DNA from: DASVSE01 sp036399715
GTDB taxonomy: Bacteria; Bacteroidota; Rhodothermia; Rhodothermales; Rubricoccaceae
DNA length: 12,766 nucleotides
Direction: 5' to 3'
Assembly (NCBI GenBank): GCA_036399715.1
Contig: DASWMO010000013.1
Span: 1 to 12,766 of the forward strand
Part shown: positions 7,272 to 12,766 of the stretch, one piece after another
Layout of the letters: each line of letters opens with the position of its first letter
Position numbering within the stretch: the first letter of the stretch is position 1
Position numbers and translations under genes: made by a program
The notes under the pieces: generated by a model
Told to the model about the DNA's origin: nothing
Seen by the model: the letters and a program-made list of their open reading frames with translations, nothing else
Database searches by the model: none

Positions 7272-7868
7272 GTACTCGCGTGGCGGCGCAGCGTACTGAA
7301 CACAGGCGGCGGCGCGTAGATGCGGGGCGCCTTCTCCCCATCCTCATGAAGCGATACGCTTACCTCGCGGCACTGGCCCTCCCCCTCGTCGCCCTCCCGG
7401 CGTTCTCTGCCGGAGTCTCCGACGACGTCGTGACCCTCCGCGTCGTCTCCACCACGGGGGAGCCCGTGGCCATTGCTGGCACCGTGATCGGCCCCGCCGA
7501 GCCCACCCGCTCCCCCGTCACTCGCGTGAGCGGTACGACACCGTACGAGGTAGTCGTCCTGCCGGGCGACTTCACGGCAGCGTTCTGGCGGACAGGTGGA
7601 GGGGCCGGCGTGAACGTGGAGGTCGTGAGCGGGCCAGACACGACGCGGCTGCAGCGGGAGCCGGCTTCTGAGCACGTACTCGTGGACCGGCGCGACGGGT
7701 CCTTCTACATGGTCGGGGGAGCGCTGGGCCGGTGAAGTCGGACCACCGTACGCCTAACTCGCCGCTCTAGCCGACGAAACGAATGGGCTCCTTGCTCCGC
7801 TCCACCGGTGGCGCCTACGTTGCCCCACACCGCTGCCGTGCTGCGTTTCGCGGCTAACCGGCCAGCTG
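7266..7868 (+). mobile_element. Integron gene cassette (603 bp) bounded by two attC-like sites
   Basis: The segment runs from the TT of the first R' box to the G of the second. It contains one gene (7346-7735) in the usual orientation, its own attC downstream, and an 80-base leader between the cut point and the ATG. The ends carry a 10-bp inverted match, TTAGGCGTAC (7266-7275) against GTACGCCTAA (7748-7757), as expected when an R' and an R'' face each other across a cassette. No integrase gene or attI is visible in the window. Confidence 0.72.
7346..7735 (+). CDS. Small secreted protein of unknown function, cassette-borne
   Basis: A 129-residue protein starting MKRYAYLAALALPLVALPAF with a clear Sec signal peptide (cleavage near Ala22). 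The mature 107 residues look all-beta: DDVVTLRVVSTTGEPVAIAG, TTPYEVVVLPGDFTAAFWRT, NVEVVSGPDTTRLQRE and a final DGSFYMVGGALGR. I do not recognise the family, and there are no cysteines or catalytic motifs in the mature part. The alternation of short strands with a TPYEVVVLPGDFTA segment suggests an Ig-like or transthyretin-like beta sandwich, but this is a guess. I chose the ATG at 7346 because it gives the signal peptide; the open frame extending 83 codons further upstream would run through the first attC-like site. It is the only gene between the two attC-like sites, which suggests mobility. Its GC (about 72% in sampled lines) is close to the host average. Confidence 0.8.
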   Translation: MKRYAYLAALALPLVALPAFSAGVSDDVVTLRVVSTTGEPVAIAGTVIGPAEPTRSPVTRVSGTTPYEVVVLPGDFTAAFWRTGGGAGVNVEVVSGPDTTRLQREPASEHVLVDRRDGSFYMVGGALGR

Positions 7869-7874
7869 TTACCG
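7752..7874 (+). other. attC-like integron recombination site 2
   Basis: Boxes in order: R'' GCCTAAC (7752-7758, exact RYYYAAC), 9-nt spacer, L'' TAGCCG-A-CGAAACG (7768-7781), a 62-nt central part, L' CGTTTCGCGGCTA (7844-7856), 11-nt spacer, R' GTTACCG (7868-7874). L'' and L' pair over 13 bp with one extra A at 7774. R' keeps the essential GTTA but departs from GTTRRRY at the next bases. The first bases resemble the published aadA-type attC layout (R'', short spacer, then AGCCGACG). The site starts 16 bp after the stop of the cassette gene. Confidence 0.83.
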
Positions 7875-7920
7875 CAGAGTCGGGCCGGCCGATACTCGGG
7901 CGCGATCCCACCCCGCCCCG

Positions 7921-9651
7921 ATGCCCCGCCTCGCGCTTCTCGTCCTCCTCCTGTCCGCCGCCCCGGCCGCGTCCGCCCAGTCGCTCGCCCTCGCGTCGTC
8001 CGTGCCGGCCAACAACGCCGTCGCGGCGCCGCGCTCGGCGCCGGTCCGCCTGACGTTCACCGACGTGCTCGATCCGGCGACCGTCACGCCCGCGACGGTC
8101 CGCGTGGCGGGCCGGTGGAGCGGGCCCGTGCCCGGCGCGGTCGGGCTGAGCGTGGACCGCCGGACGGTCACGTTCACGCCCGCGCGGCCGTTCCAGGCCG
8201 GCGAGGCCGTGACGGTCCAGGTGGGGCGCGGCCTGCGCGCCGCGACCGGCGCAAGCATCGGTGCCGGGGGGCTGACGTTCTGGGCCGCCGCCGGTCCGGG
8301 CTCGCTCGCCTTCCCCGAGGTCGCCCGCGTGCCGATCCGCCGCCCCGGCGAGGCCAACATCGTCACCTACGGCGGCGTCTCGATGGACCTCAACGGCGAC
8401 CGCTTCCCCGACTTCGTCGTCACCAACGAGGCGACGAACGACGTGCGCGCCTTCCTCGGCAACGCCGCCGGCCGCTTCGGCGCGTTCACCGTCGTTCCCC
8501 TCCCGCAGGGCTCGGTCCCGAGCCCGCTCGAAGGGGGCGACTTCAACAGCGACGGCCACATGGACCTCGCCGTCGCCAACGTCGGCAGCAACCGCGTGAG
8601 CGTGCTCCTCGGCGACGGCGCGGGCGGCTTCCCGCAGGCAGCGTCGTACCTCTCGGGCCAGACCGTCCGTGCCATCGCCTCGGTCGATGTCGACGGCGAC
8701 GGGCACGACGACCTCGTCACCGGCAACCGCAGCGCGCGCACTGTGACCGTCCTCCACGGACTGGCCGACGGCACGTTCGGCGCGGCCATCCCGATTCCCG
8801 CGGGCAACATCGAGCCGCACGCGCTCGCAATTGCCGACATGGACGGGGACGGCCGCCTCGACGCCGTCGTGGGAGACTTCGAGGCGCAGGCGCTGCTCGT
8901 GCTCCGCAACGACGGCGCGGGCTCGTTCGTCCCAGCCGGCCGGATCGCCTTCACGGGCTCGCCGTGGATGATCGCCGCCGGCGACATCGACCGCGACGGC
9001 CACGCCGACATCGCCGTCGCGGGCTCGTACGCGGGCGTCGTCCAGATCGGGTGGGGCGACGGCGCCGGCGGCTTCTCGGGCACGACCGAGTTGCTCGCCG
9101 GCAACTTTCTCGTCGCCATCGACCTCGGCGACCTCGACGGCGACGGCGACCTCGACGTGGTGTCGAGCAACTACGGCTCGCGTGACTATGCCCTCTTCGA
9201 GACGCGCCCCGGACGGCAGTTCGCGCCGCGGCGCCTGTTCCCCGTCTCCGGCCGCGCGTCCTGCATGACCCTGCACGACCGCGACGACGACGGCGACCTC
9301 GACATGACGGGCGTCGACGAGGTCGACGACCTGATCTTCCTTTACGACAACACCGGGGCCGTCGCGGCAGCCGATGCGCCGGAGGCAGGGGAGACGCTCG
9401 TCCGACTCGCAGGCCCGAACCCGGCCCGTGGAACCGTACGCCTCGCGTTCCACCTCGCCGCCCCGGGCCCGGCGCGCCTCGTGCTCGCCGACGTGCTCGG
9501 CCGCGAGGTCGCCGTCGCGTACGATGGCACCGCCGGGAGGGGAGACCAGACCGTCAGCGCCGACGTGTCCGGACTCACGCCCGGCGTCTACACCGCGCGC
9601 CTGCTCGCGGGCGGGACGGTGCGAAGCGTCCGCCTGACGGTCGCGCGCTAG
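7921..9651 (+). CDS. Secreted FG-GAP/VCBS seven-bladed propeller protein with T9SS sorting domain
   Basis: A 576-residue protein. Signal peptide 1-19 (ASA before Gln20). An Ig-like (Big_5/SbsA type) domain lies at about 24-122, with SSVPANNAVA and VRLTFTDVLDPATVTPATVR. An FG-GAP/VCBS beta-propeller at about 145-475 carries seven calcium-type loops DxDxDGxxD starting at residues 156, 207, 256, 306, 355, 404 and 453. The 49-51 residue spacing gives seven blades; the first two loops have Asn at one or more Asp positions. A C-terminal Por secretion/type IX sorting domain lies at about 496-576 (GPNPARGTVRLAF, DVLGREV, GLTPGVYTARL, final VRLTVAR). The family role is cell-surface or extracellular binding, with the ligand unknown. 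The ATG lies 46 bp after the second attC-like site, so the gene is either the next cassette or, more likely given its size, the chromosomal gene at the array edge. Confidence 0.93.
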   Translation: MPRLALLVLLLSAAPAASAQSLALASSVPANNAVAAPRSAPVRLTFTDVLDPATVTPATVRVAGRWSGPVPGAVGLSVDRRTVTFTPARPFQAGEAVTVQVGRGLRAATGASIGAGGLTFWAAAGPGSLAFPEVARVPIRRPGEANIVTYGGVSMDLNGDRFPDFVVTNEATNDVRAFLGNAAGRFGAFTVVPLPQGSVPSPLEGGDFNSDGHMDLAVANVGSNRVSVLLGDGAGGFPQAASYLSGQTVRAIASVDVDGDGHDDLVTGNRSARTVTVLHGLADGTFGAAIPIPAGNIEPHALAIADMDGDGRLDAVVGDFEAQALLVLRNDGAGSFVPAGRIAFTGSPWMIAAGDIDRDGHADIAVAGSYAGVVQIGWGDGAGGFSGTTELLAGNFLVAIDLGDLDGDGDLDVVSSNYGSRDYALFETRPGRQFAPRRLFPVSGRASCMTLHDRDDDGDLDMTGVDEVDDLIFLYDNTGAVAAADAPEAGETLVRLAGPNPARGTVRLAFHLAAPGPARLVLADVLGREVAVAYDGTAGRGDQTVSADVSGLTPGVYTARLLAGGTVRSVRLTVAR

Positions 9652-9693
9652 TGCAACACGGCCCGTGCCGACCGCACGCGGCGCAAGAGAAAG

Positions 9694-9728
9694 GCGTGAA
9701 GCGCCCCTGAGGGCGTCTCACACGCTTT
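9694..9728 (+). terminator. Hairpin downstream of the propeller gene, possible terminator
   Basis: GCGTGA (9694-9699) and GCGCCC (9701-9706) pair, around a CTGA loop, with GGGCGT (9711-9716) and the TCACACGC stretch (9718-9725), with small bulges. A short TTT follows (9726-9728). It lies 43 bp after the stop of the propeller gene. The T-tract is short, so termination is plausible but not assured. Confidence 0.4.
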
Positions 9729-9766
9729 CAGGAGAGATCCGTGTGCGTCCCGAGGCGCTGCGGCAA

Positions 9767-9797
9767 TTGATTCCGGATGCCGGTCGGGCGTAGTTTG
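9767..9797 (+). promoter_or_regulatory. Candidate Bacteroidota-type promoter of rimP-nusA-infB
   Basis: TTG at 9767-9769 followed, after 21 bases, by TAGTTTG (9791-9797), close to the -33 TTG and -7 TAnnTTTG elements known for the Bacteroidota housekeeping sigma factor (one n is missing). Transcription would begin near 9803, giving a leader of about 165 nt before rimP. It is the only such pair I see in this gap. Confidence 0.45.
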
Positions 9798-9802
9798 CGG
9801 AC

Positions 9803-9858
9803 GCCTGCTCGGCTCCGGACCCCTCCGGCGCTGCGCCGGCCCCGCCTGCGGAGCAGGC
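9803..9858 (+). promoter_or_regulatory. Structured leader upstream of rimP with competing stems
   Basis: GCCTGCTC (9803-9810) can pair with GAGCAGGC (9851-9858), enclosing smaller stems CCGGA/TCCGG (9815-9819 with 9824-9828) or CCGGCGC/GCGCCGG (9825-9831 with 9833-9839). Alternatively the local copy GCCTGC (9844-9849) can pair with GCAGGC (9853-9858). The two folds exclude each other. The element lies between the candidate promoter and the terminator at 9912. Confidence 0.5.
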
Positions 9859-9911
9859 CCCTCTGTCCTTCGGCGCGCCCCGCGGGTTTCATCCCCGCCC
9901 CGCACCGTCCG

Positions 9912-9940
9912 ACGCCCGTTCCGCCAGAACGGGCGTTTTT
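9912..9940 (+). terminator. Intrinsic terminator just upstream of rimP (probable attenuator)
   Basis: CGCCCGTTC (9913-9921), loop CGCCA, GAACGGGCG (9927-9935), then TTTTT (9936-9940): a perfect 9-bp stem, extendable by one A-T pair, with a U-tract. Only 27 bases (9941-9967) separate it from the rimP start, too few for a promoter. Transcripts for rimP-nusA-infB must therefore read through it. It may also stop upstream transcription. Confidence 0.85.
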
Positions 9941-9967
9941 CGTCTCCCGCCCCGCCGTCCACGCCCC

Positions 9968-10519
9968 GTGTCCGACGACCCGACCCTGCCCGACTCCGAG
10001 CTGCCCGCCGTGCCATCGCCGGTGCGCACGCTCGAAGACCGCATCCGCGCGCTCGCCGAGGAGGCGTCCGTCGCGAGCGGACTGTACATCGTCGGCGTGC
10101 GGGTGAAGGGCCACCCCGGCAGCCGCATCGTGGAGGTGTTCGCCGACGGCGACGAGGGCGGCATCGACGACCTCGCGGGCCTCACGCGGCGCCTCAACGT
10201 CCTGCTGGACATCGAGGACCCGATCGCGGGGCACTACCGCCTCGACGTGTCCACGCCCGGCGCGGACCGCCCGCTCTCGGACGTCCGGCAGTACCCGAAG
10301 CACGTCGGCCGGACGCTGCGCGTCCGCTACGCGCCCGAGCCCGCCGCGGACGACGGCGCCGAGCCTCCGGGTGAACCCGGACCTGTCGCCGACATCGAGA
10401 CGACCGGCACCCTCACCGCCGCCACGCCCGACGCGATCACGATCCAGCCCGCCACCGGCGAGCCGGTCGTGGTGCCCGTCGCGCGGCTGCGCGAGGCGCT
10501 CGTCGTGCTCCCCTGGTAA
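9968..10519 (+). CDS. rimP: Ribosome maturation factor RimP
   Basis: A 183-residue cytoplasmic protein needed for 30S subunit maturation. The N-terminal domain (about 22-105) carries the family hallmark YRLDVSTPGADRPL at 90-103, preceded by GLYIVGVRVKGHPGSRIVEV and IDDLAGLTRRLNVLLDIEDP. The C-terminal SH3-like domain follows from about 106, with an Ala/Pro/Glu-rich insert around 122-146 before GTLTAATPDAITI and VARLREALVVLPW. The start is a GTG; in-frame GTGs at 10010 and 10022 (VRTLEDRIRAL) would also keep the whole conserved domain. No Shine-Dalgarno is evident. It is the first gene of the conserved rimP-nusA-infB order, 30 bp before nusA, and lies behind an intrinsic terminator, which suggests expression is set by attenuation. 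Confidence 0.96.
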   Translation: MSDDPTLPDSELPAVPSPVRTLEDRIRALAEEASVASGLYIVGVRVKGHPGSRIVEVFADGDEGGIDDLAGLTRRLNVLLDIEDPIAGHYRLDVSTPGADRPLSDVRQYPKHVGRTLRVRYAPEPAADDGAEPPGEPGPVADIETTGTLTAATPDAITIQPATGEPVVVPVARLREALVVLPW

Positions 10520-10549
10520 TCCCCTCTCCCGACTCGACTCCCCGACCCC

Positions 10550-11992
10550 ATGCAGAGCACCGTCCTCGTCTCCTCGTTCGCCGAGATCGCGCGCGAGAAG
10601 GAAATCGACCGCGACACGCTCCAGGTCATCATCGAGGACGTGTTCCGCGCGATGATCAAGAAGCGCTACGGCGCTGACGACGCCGAGGCGTTCCAGATCG
10701 TCTTCAACCCGGACAACGGGGACTATCAGATCATGCACGTCCGCGAGGTCGTCGAGGACTTCGACCTTGAGGACCCGGTTCTGCAGATCGAGGAGTCCGA
10801 CGCGCTCGCCATCGAGGAGGACTACGTCGTCGGGGACCAGGTCGCCGAGACGATCCGCGTCGAGGACTTCGGCCGGCGCGCCGTCCAGACCGCCCTCCAG
10901 ACGTTCCGGCAGCGCATCCGCGACATCGAGAAGGACAACACGTTCCGCGAGTACTCCGAGCTCGAAGGCGAGATCGTCGTCGGCGAGGTGTACCAGACGC
11001 GCCGCAAGGAGGTGCTCGTGCTGCACAACAAGGCGGAGTTGATCCTGCTGCGGCAGGACCAGATCCCGAAGGACCGCTACATGAAGGGCGCGATGCTCCG
11101 CGCGGTCGTCCGCGAGGTCGTCCGCGACGAGGGCGCCACGCCGCAGGTGCTCATCTCGCGCACCGCCCCGGTCTTCATCGAGCGCCTCTTCGAACTCGAA
11201 GTGCCCGAGATCTACGACGGCATCATCGAGATCAAGAAGATCGTCCGCCTGCCCGGCGAGCGCGCCAAGATGGCCGTGGTCTCGCACGACGAGCGCATCG
11301 ACCCCGTCGGGGCGTGCGTCGGTGTCAAGGGCTCGCGCATCCACGCCGTCGTGCGGGAGCTGCAGGGCGAGAACATCGATGTCGTGCCGTGGACGTCGGA
11401 CCCGATCGAGTACATCAAGCGCGCGCTCGCGCCGGCCCACCCGATCGCGGTCGAGCTGCACCCCGAGCTGAACCCGCCGCGCGCCCGTGTGACGGTCCCC
11501 GCCGACGAGGTCTCGATGGCCATCGGCCGCGGCGGCCAGAACATCCGCCTCGCGTCGATGCTGACGGGCTACGAGCTCGACGTGTACCGCAACATCAAGT
11601 CCGACGAGGAGGACGTGGACATCGAGGAGTTCTCGGACGCCATCCCGGCCGAGATCATCCGGCGCCTCAAGGACATCGGCTGCGACACGGCCAAGGCGGT
11701 CCTCGAACTGCAGCCGGCCGAACTCGCCCGCCGGACCGACCTCCCCGAGGAGACGGCGCAGAAGATCGTCTTCCTCATGAAGGCCGAGTTCTCGGGCGCC
11801 GCCCTGCCGGCGATCACGCTCGACGATCCCCTCGCACCCGCCGCGACATCCGCCGACACCGACGCGGCCACGGGCGATGCACCGGCCGAGGCGGCGCCGG
11901 GCGCAGATTCTTCGCCGTCCGATGCCGCCGATCCGGGCACCGATGCCGATTCTGGCGCGTCTGACCGTACAGACCGTCCGGCCGCGTCGTAG
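10550..11992 (+). CDS. nusA: Transcription termination/antitermination factor NusA
   Basis: A 480-residue cytoplasmic RNA polymerase-binding factor controlling pausing, termination and antitermination. Domains: N-terminal RNAP-binding domain about 1-130 (FAEIAREKEIDRDTLQVIIE, then VFRAMIKKRYG); S1 domain about 137-200; KH1 with DPVGACVGVKGSRIHAVVRE (251-270; GVKGSR loop at 258-263); KH2 with MAIGRGGQNIRLAS (323-336; GRGGQN at 326-331). A helix-hairpin-helix-like segment at about 363-415 (AEIIRRLKDIGCDTAKAVLE, LARRTDLPEETAQKIVFLMK) follows, then a disordered acidic Ala/Asp/Ser tail at about 420-480. It lacks the paired acidic repeats of E. coli NusA, as in most non-gammaproteobacteria. In E. 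coli, NusA feeds back on its own operon at leader terminators, so the terminator at 9912 is a natural candidate target. rimP lies 30 bp upstream and infB 60 bp downstream. Confidence 0.98.
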   Translation: MQSTVLVSSFAEIAREKEIDRDTLQVIIEDVFRAMIKKRYGADDAEAFQIVFNPDNGDYQIMHVREVVEDFDLEDPVLQIEESDALAIEEDYVVGDQVAETIRVEDFGRRAVQTALQTFRQRIRDIEKDNTFREYSELEGEIVVGEVYQTRRKEVLVLHNKAELILLRQDQIPKDRYMKGAMLRAVVREVVRDEGATPQVLISRTAPVFIERLFELEVPEIYDGIIEIKKIVRLPGERAKMAVVSHDERIDPVGACVGVKGSRIHAVVRELQGENIDVVPWTSDPIEYIKRALAPAHPIAVELHPELNPPRARVTVPADEVSMAIGRGGQNIRLASMLTGYELDVYRNIKSDEEDVDIEEFSDAIPAEIIRRLKDIGCDTAKAVLELQPAELARRTDLPEETAQKIVFLMKAEFSGAALPAITLDDPLAPAATSADTDAATGDAPAEAAPGADSSPSDAADPGTDADSGASDRTDRPAAS

Positions 11993-12052
11993 TCTTCGGG
12001 CGCTGCCGTCTTTGCTTTTACCCTGCCGGTCCTGCCGGCCACCCCGCATTTT

Positions 12053-12766
12053 ATGCTCACGCGCAAGCGACCGGCCAAACCCGCCGGCGTCCGTCTTTTC
12101 CAGGTTCTCCGCGAGCTGAACGTCGCGGCCGACACGATCGTGGACACGCTCCGCGAGCGCGGCTTCGAACTCGACGCCAAGCTCGCCGCGGGCGACGTCA
12201 ATGCCCGCCTCGAGCCGGCGATGTACGCGACGCTCGTCGAGACGTACTCGGACGACGCCGAGGCGAAGGCGCGCGTGCGCGAACTCCGCGCCCAGATCGC
12301 GGCCGACGAGGCCGAGGCGTCGGCGCCCGAGCCGGTCACCGCACCGGAGCCCGTCGTCGAGGCCCCGGCACCCGTGGTGGTCGAGGCCCCGGCTCCTGAG
12401 CCCGTCGCCGAAGCGCCCGCGCCCATCGCCGTCGCTCCTGCCGCGCCGGAGCCCGTCGTCGCCCCGGAGCCAGTCACCGACGCACCCACCGCCGAGCCGG
12501 TCGTGGAGGCGCCCGCAGCCCCCGTCGCCGAGACGGCCGTCGCGGACGCTCCCGCGGCTGACGTTCCCGCCGTAGAGCCTGTCGCAGAGGCGCCGGCCGA
12601 GACGCCCGCCCCGACCGCCGACGAACCGGCTCTCGAAACGGCGCCGCCGGCCGATGCGCCCCCGGCCGAGGACGTCGACCAGGGCCCCGAGGCCGACGCC
12701 TCGGGCATCGTCCGCGCCGACCGCTACGCGCTGACGGGCACGACCGTGCTCGGCAAGATCGACCTG
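12053..12766 (+). CDS. infB: Translation initiation factor IF-2 (partial, N-terminal part)
   Basis: The first 238 residues are present; the GTPase and C-terminal domains lie beyond the right edge. Residues 1-65 form the IF2_N-type module (VRLFQVLRELNVAADTIVDT, then LRERGFELDAKLAAGDVNAR and a MYATLVE helix), in the form seen in Bacteroidota. Residues 87-215 are a low-complexity linker rich in Ala, Pro, Glu and Val with recurring PEPVVEAPAP-like units (12311-12697). The window ends at RYALTGTTVLGKIDL, the lineage motif that precedes the G domain. IF-2 places initiator tRNA on the 30S subunit and promotes subunit joining. It is co-directional with nusA with 60 bp between them. That gap holds a short CCGG-based inverted repeat (12026-12038) but no T-run, so co-transcription is likely. 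Confidence 0.95.
   Translation, partial: MLTRKRPAKPAGVRLFQVLRELNVAADTIVDTLRERGFELDAKLAAGDVNARLEPAMYATLVETYSDDAEAKARVRELRAQIAADEAEASAPEPVTAPEPVVEAPAPVVVEAPAPEPVAEAPAPIAVAPAAPEPVVAPEPVTDAPTAEPVVEAPAAPVAETAVADAPAADVPAVEPVAEAPAETPAPTADEPALETAPPADAPPAEDVDQGPEADASGIVRADRYALTGTTVLGKIDL

Noticed and set aside
9651..9797. An attC-like site after the propeller gene
   Set aside because: GTGCAAC at 9651 and a weak bulged stem (GAC-C-GCAC with GTGCGTC) exist, but there is no R' GTTRRRY at the right distance and the geometry does not match the other two.
9728..12049. A 773-codon open frame on the minus strand
   Set aside because: It lies antisense to rimP and nusA, which are certain; its composition (Val/Asp/Arg/Leu-rich) is a mirror of their codon bias.
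11569..12708. A minus-strand frame rich in Ala/Ser/Gly/Thr repeats
   Set aside because: It is the reverse of the IF-2 Ala/Pro/Glu/Val linker and the nusA tail; the repeat-protein look is an artefact of that linker.

Overview
The window is high-GC DNA (sampled lines run from about 63 to 77% GC) from a bacterium of the Bacteroidota/Rhodothermota group. The evidence is a Por/type IX secretion C-terminal domain on a secreted propeller protein, start codons without convincing Shine-Dalgarno sequences, a promoter of the TAnnTTTG type, and an IF-2 whose N-terminal module and Ala/Pro/Glu/Val linker end in the TTVLGKIDL motif typical of that lineage. GC this high fits Rhodothermia (Rubricoccus/Rubrivirga-like) best. 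That placement is inference.

Region 1 (1-6217, all minus strand). Read in transcription order from the right: a small fibronectin-III-like protein; an ABC-2 exporter made of an ATPase and a permease with an ATGA overlap; a lipoprotein of unknown function; a zinc metallopeptidase of family M16; and a second M16-like lipoprotein whose zinc motif is lost, cut by the left edge. The last two form the usual active/inactive M16 pair of the periplasm. An overlapping pair of inverted repeats sits just before the active M16 gene.

Region 2 (6218-6654). A divergent intergenic region holding nine in-register 21-bp units, several with an internal dyad.

Region 3 (6655-7920, plus strand). A two-TM bacterial PH-domain protein and a small secreted protein of unknown function, each followed by a 123-124 bp element with the anatomy of an integron attC site: R'' box, 9-nt spacer, L'' with one extra A, L', 11-nt spacer, R' box. 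The two elements share geometry and part of their central sequence. The segment between their cut points is a 603-bp gene cassette. No integrase gene lies in the window, so this is either the end of an integron array or an integrase-less attC cluster. It is the main discovery here.

Region 4 (7921-9651). A secreted seven-bladed FG-GAP/VCBS propeller with an N-terminal Ig-like domain and a type IX sorting domain.

Region 5 (9652-12766, plus strand). The conserved rimP-nusA-infB operon (30S maturation, transcription elongation/termination, translation initiation). It is preceded by a candidate promoter, a leader with competing stems, and a strong intrinsic terminator 28 nt before rimP. Because no promoter fits between that terminator and the start codon, it reads as an attenuator, plausibly a NusA feedback point.
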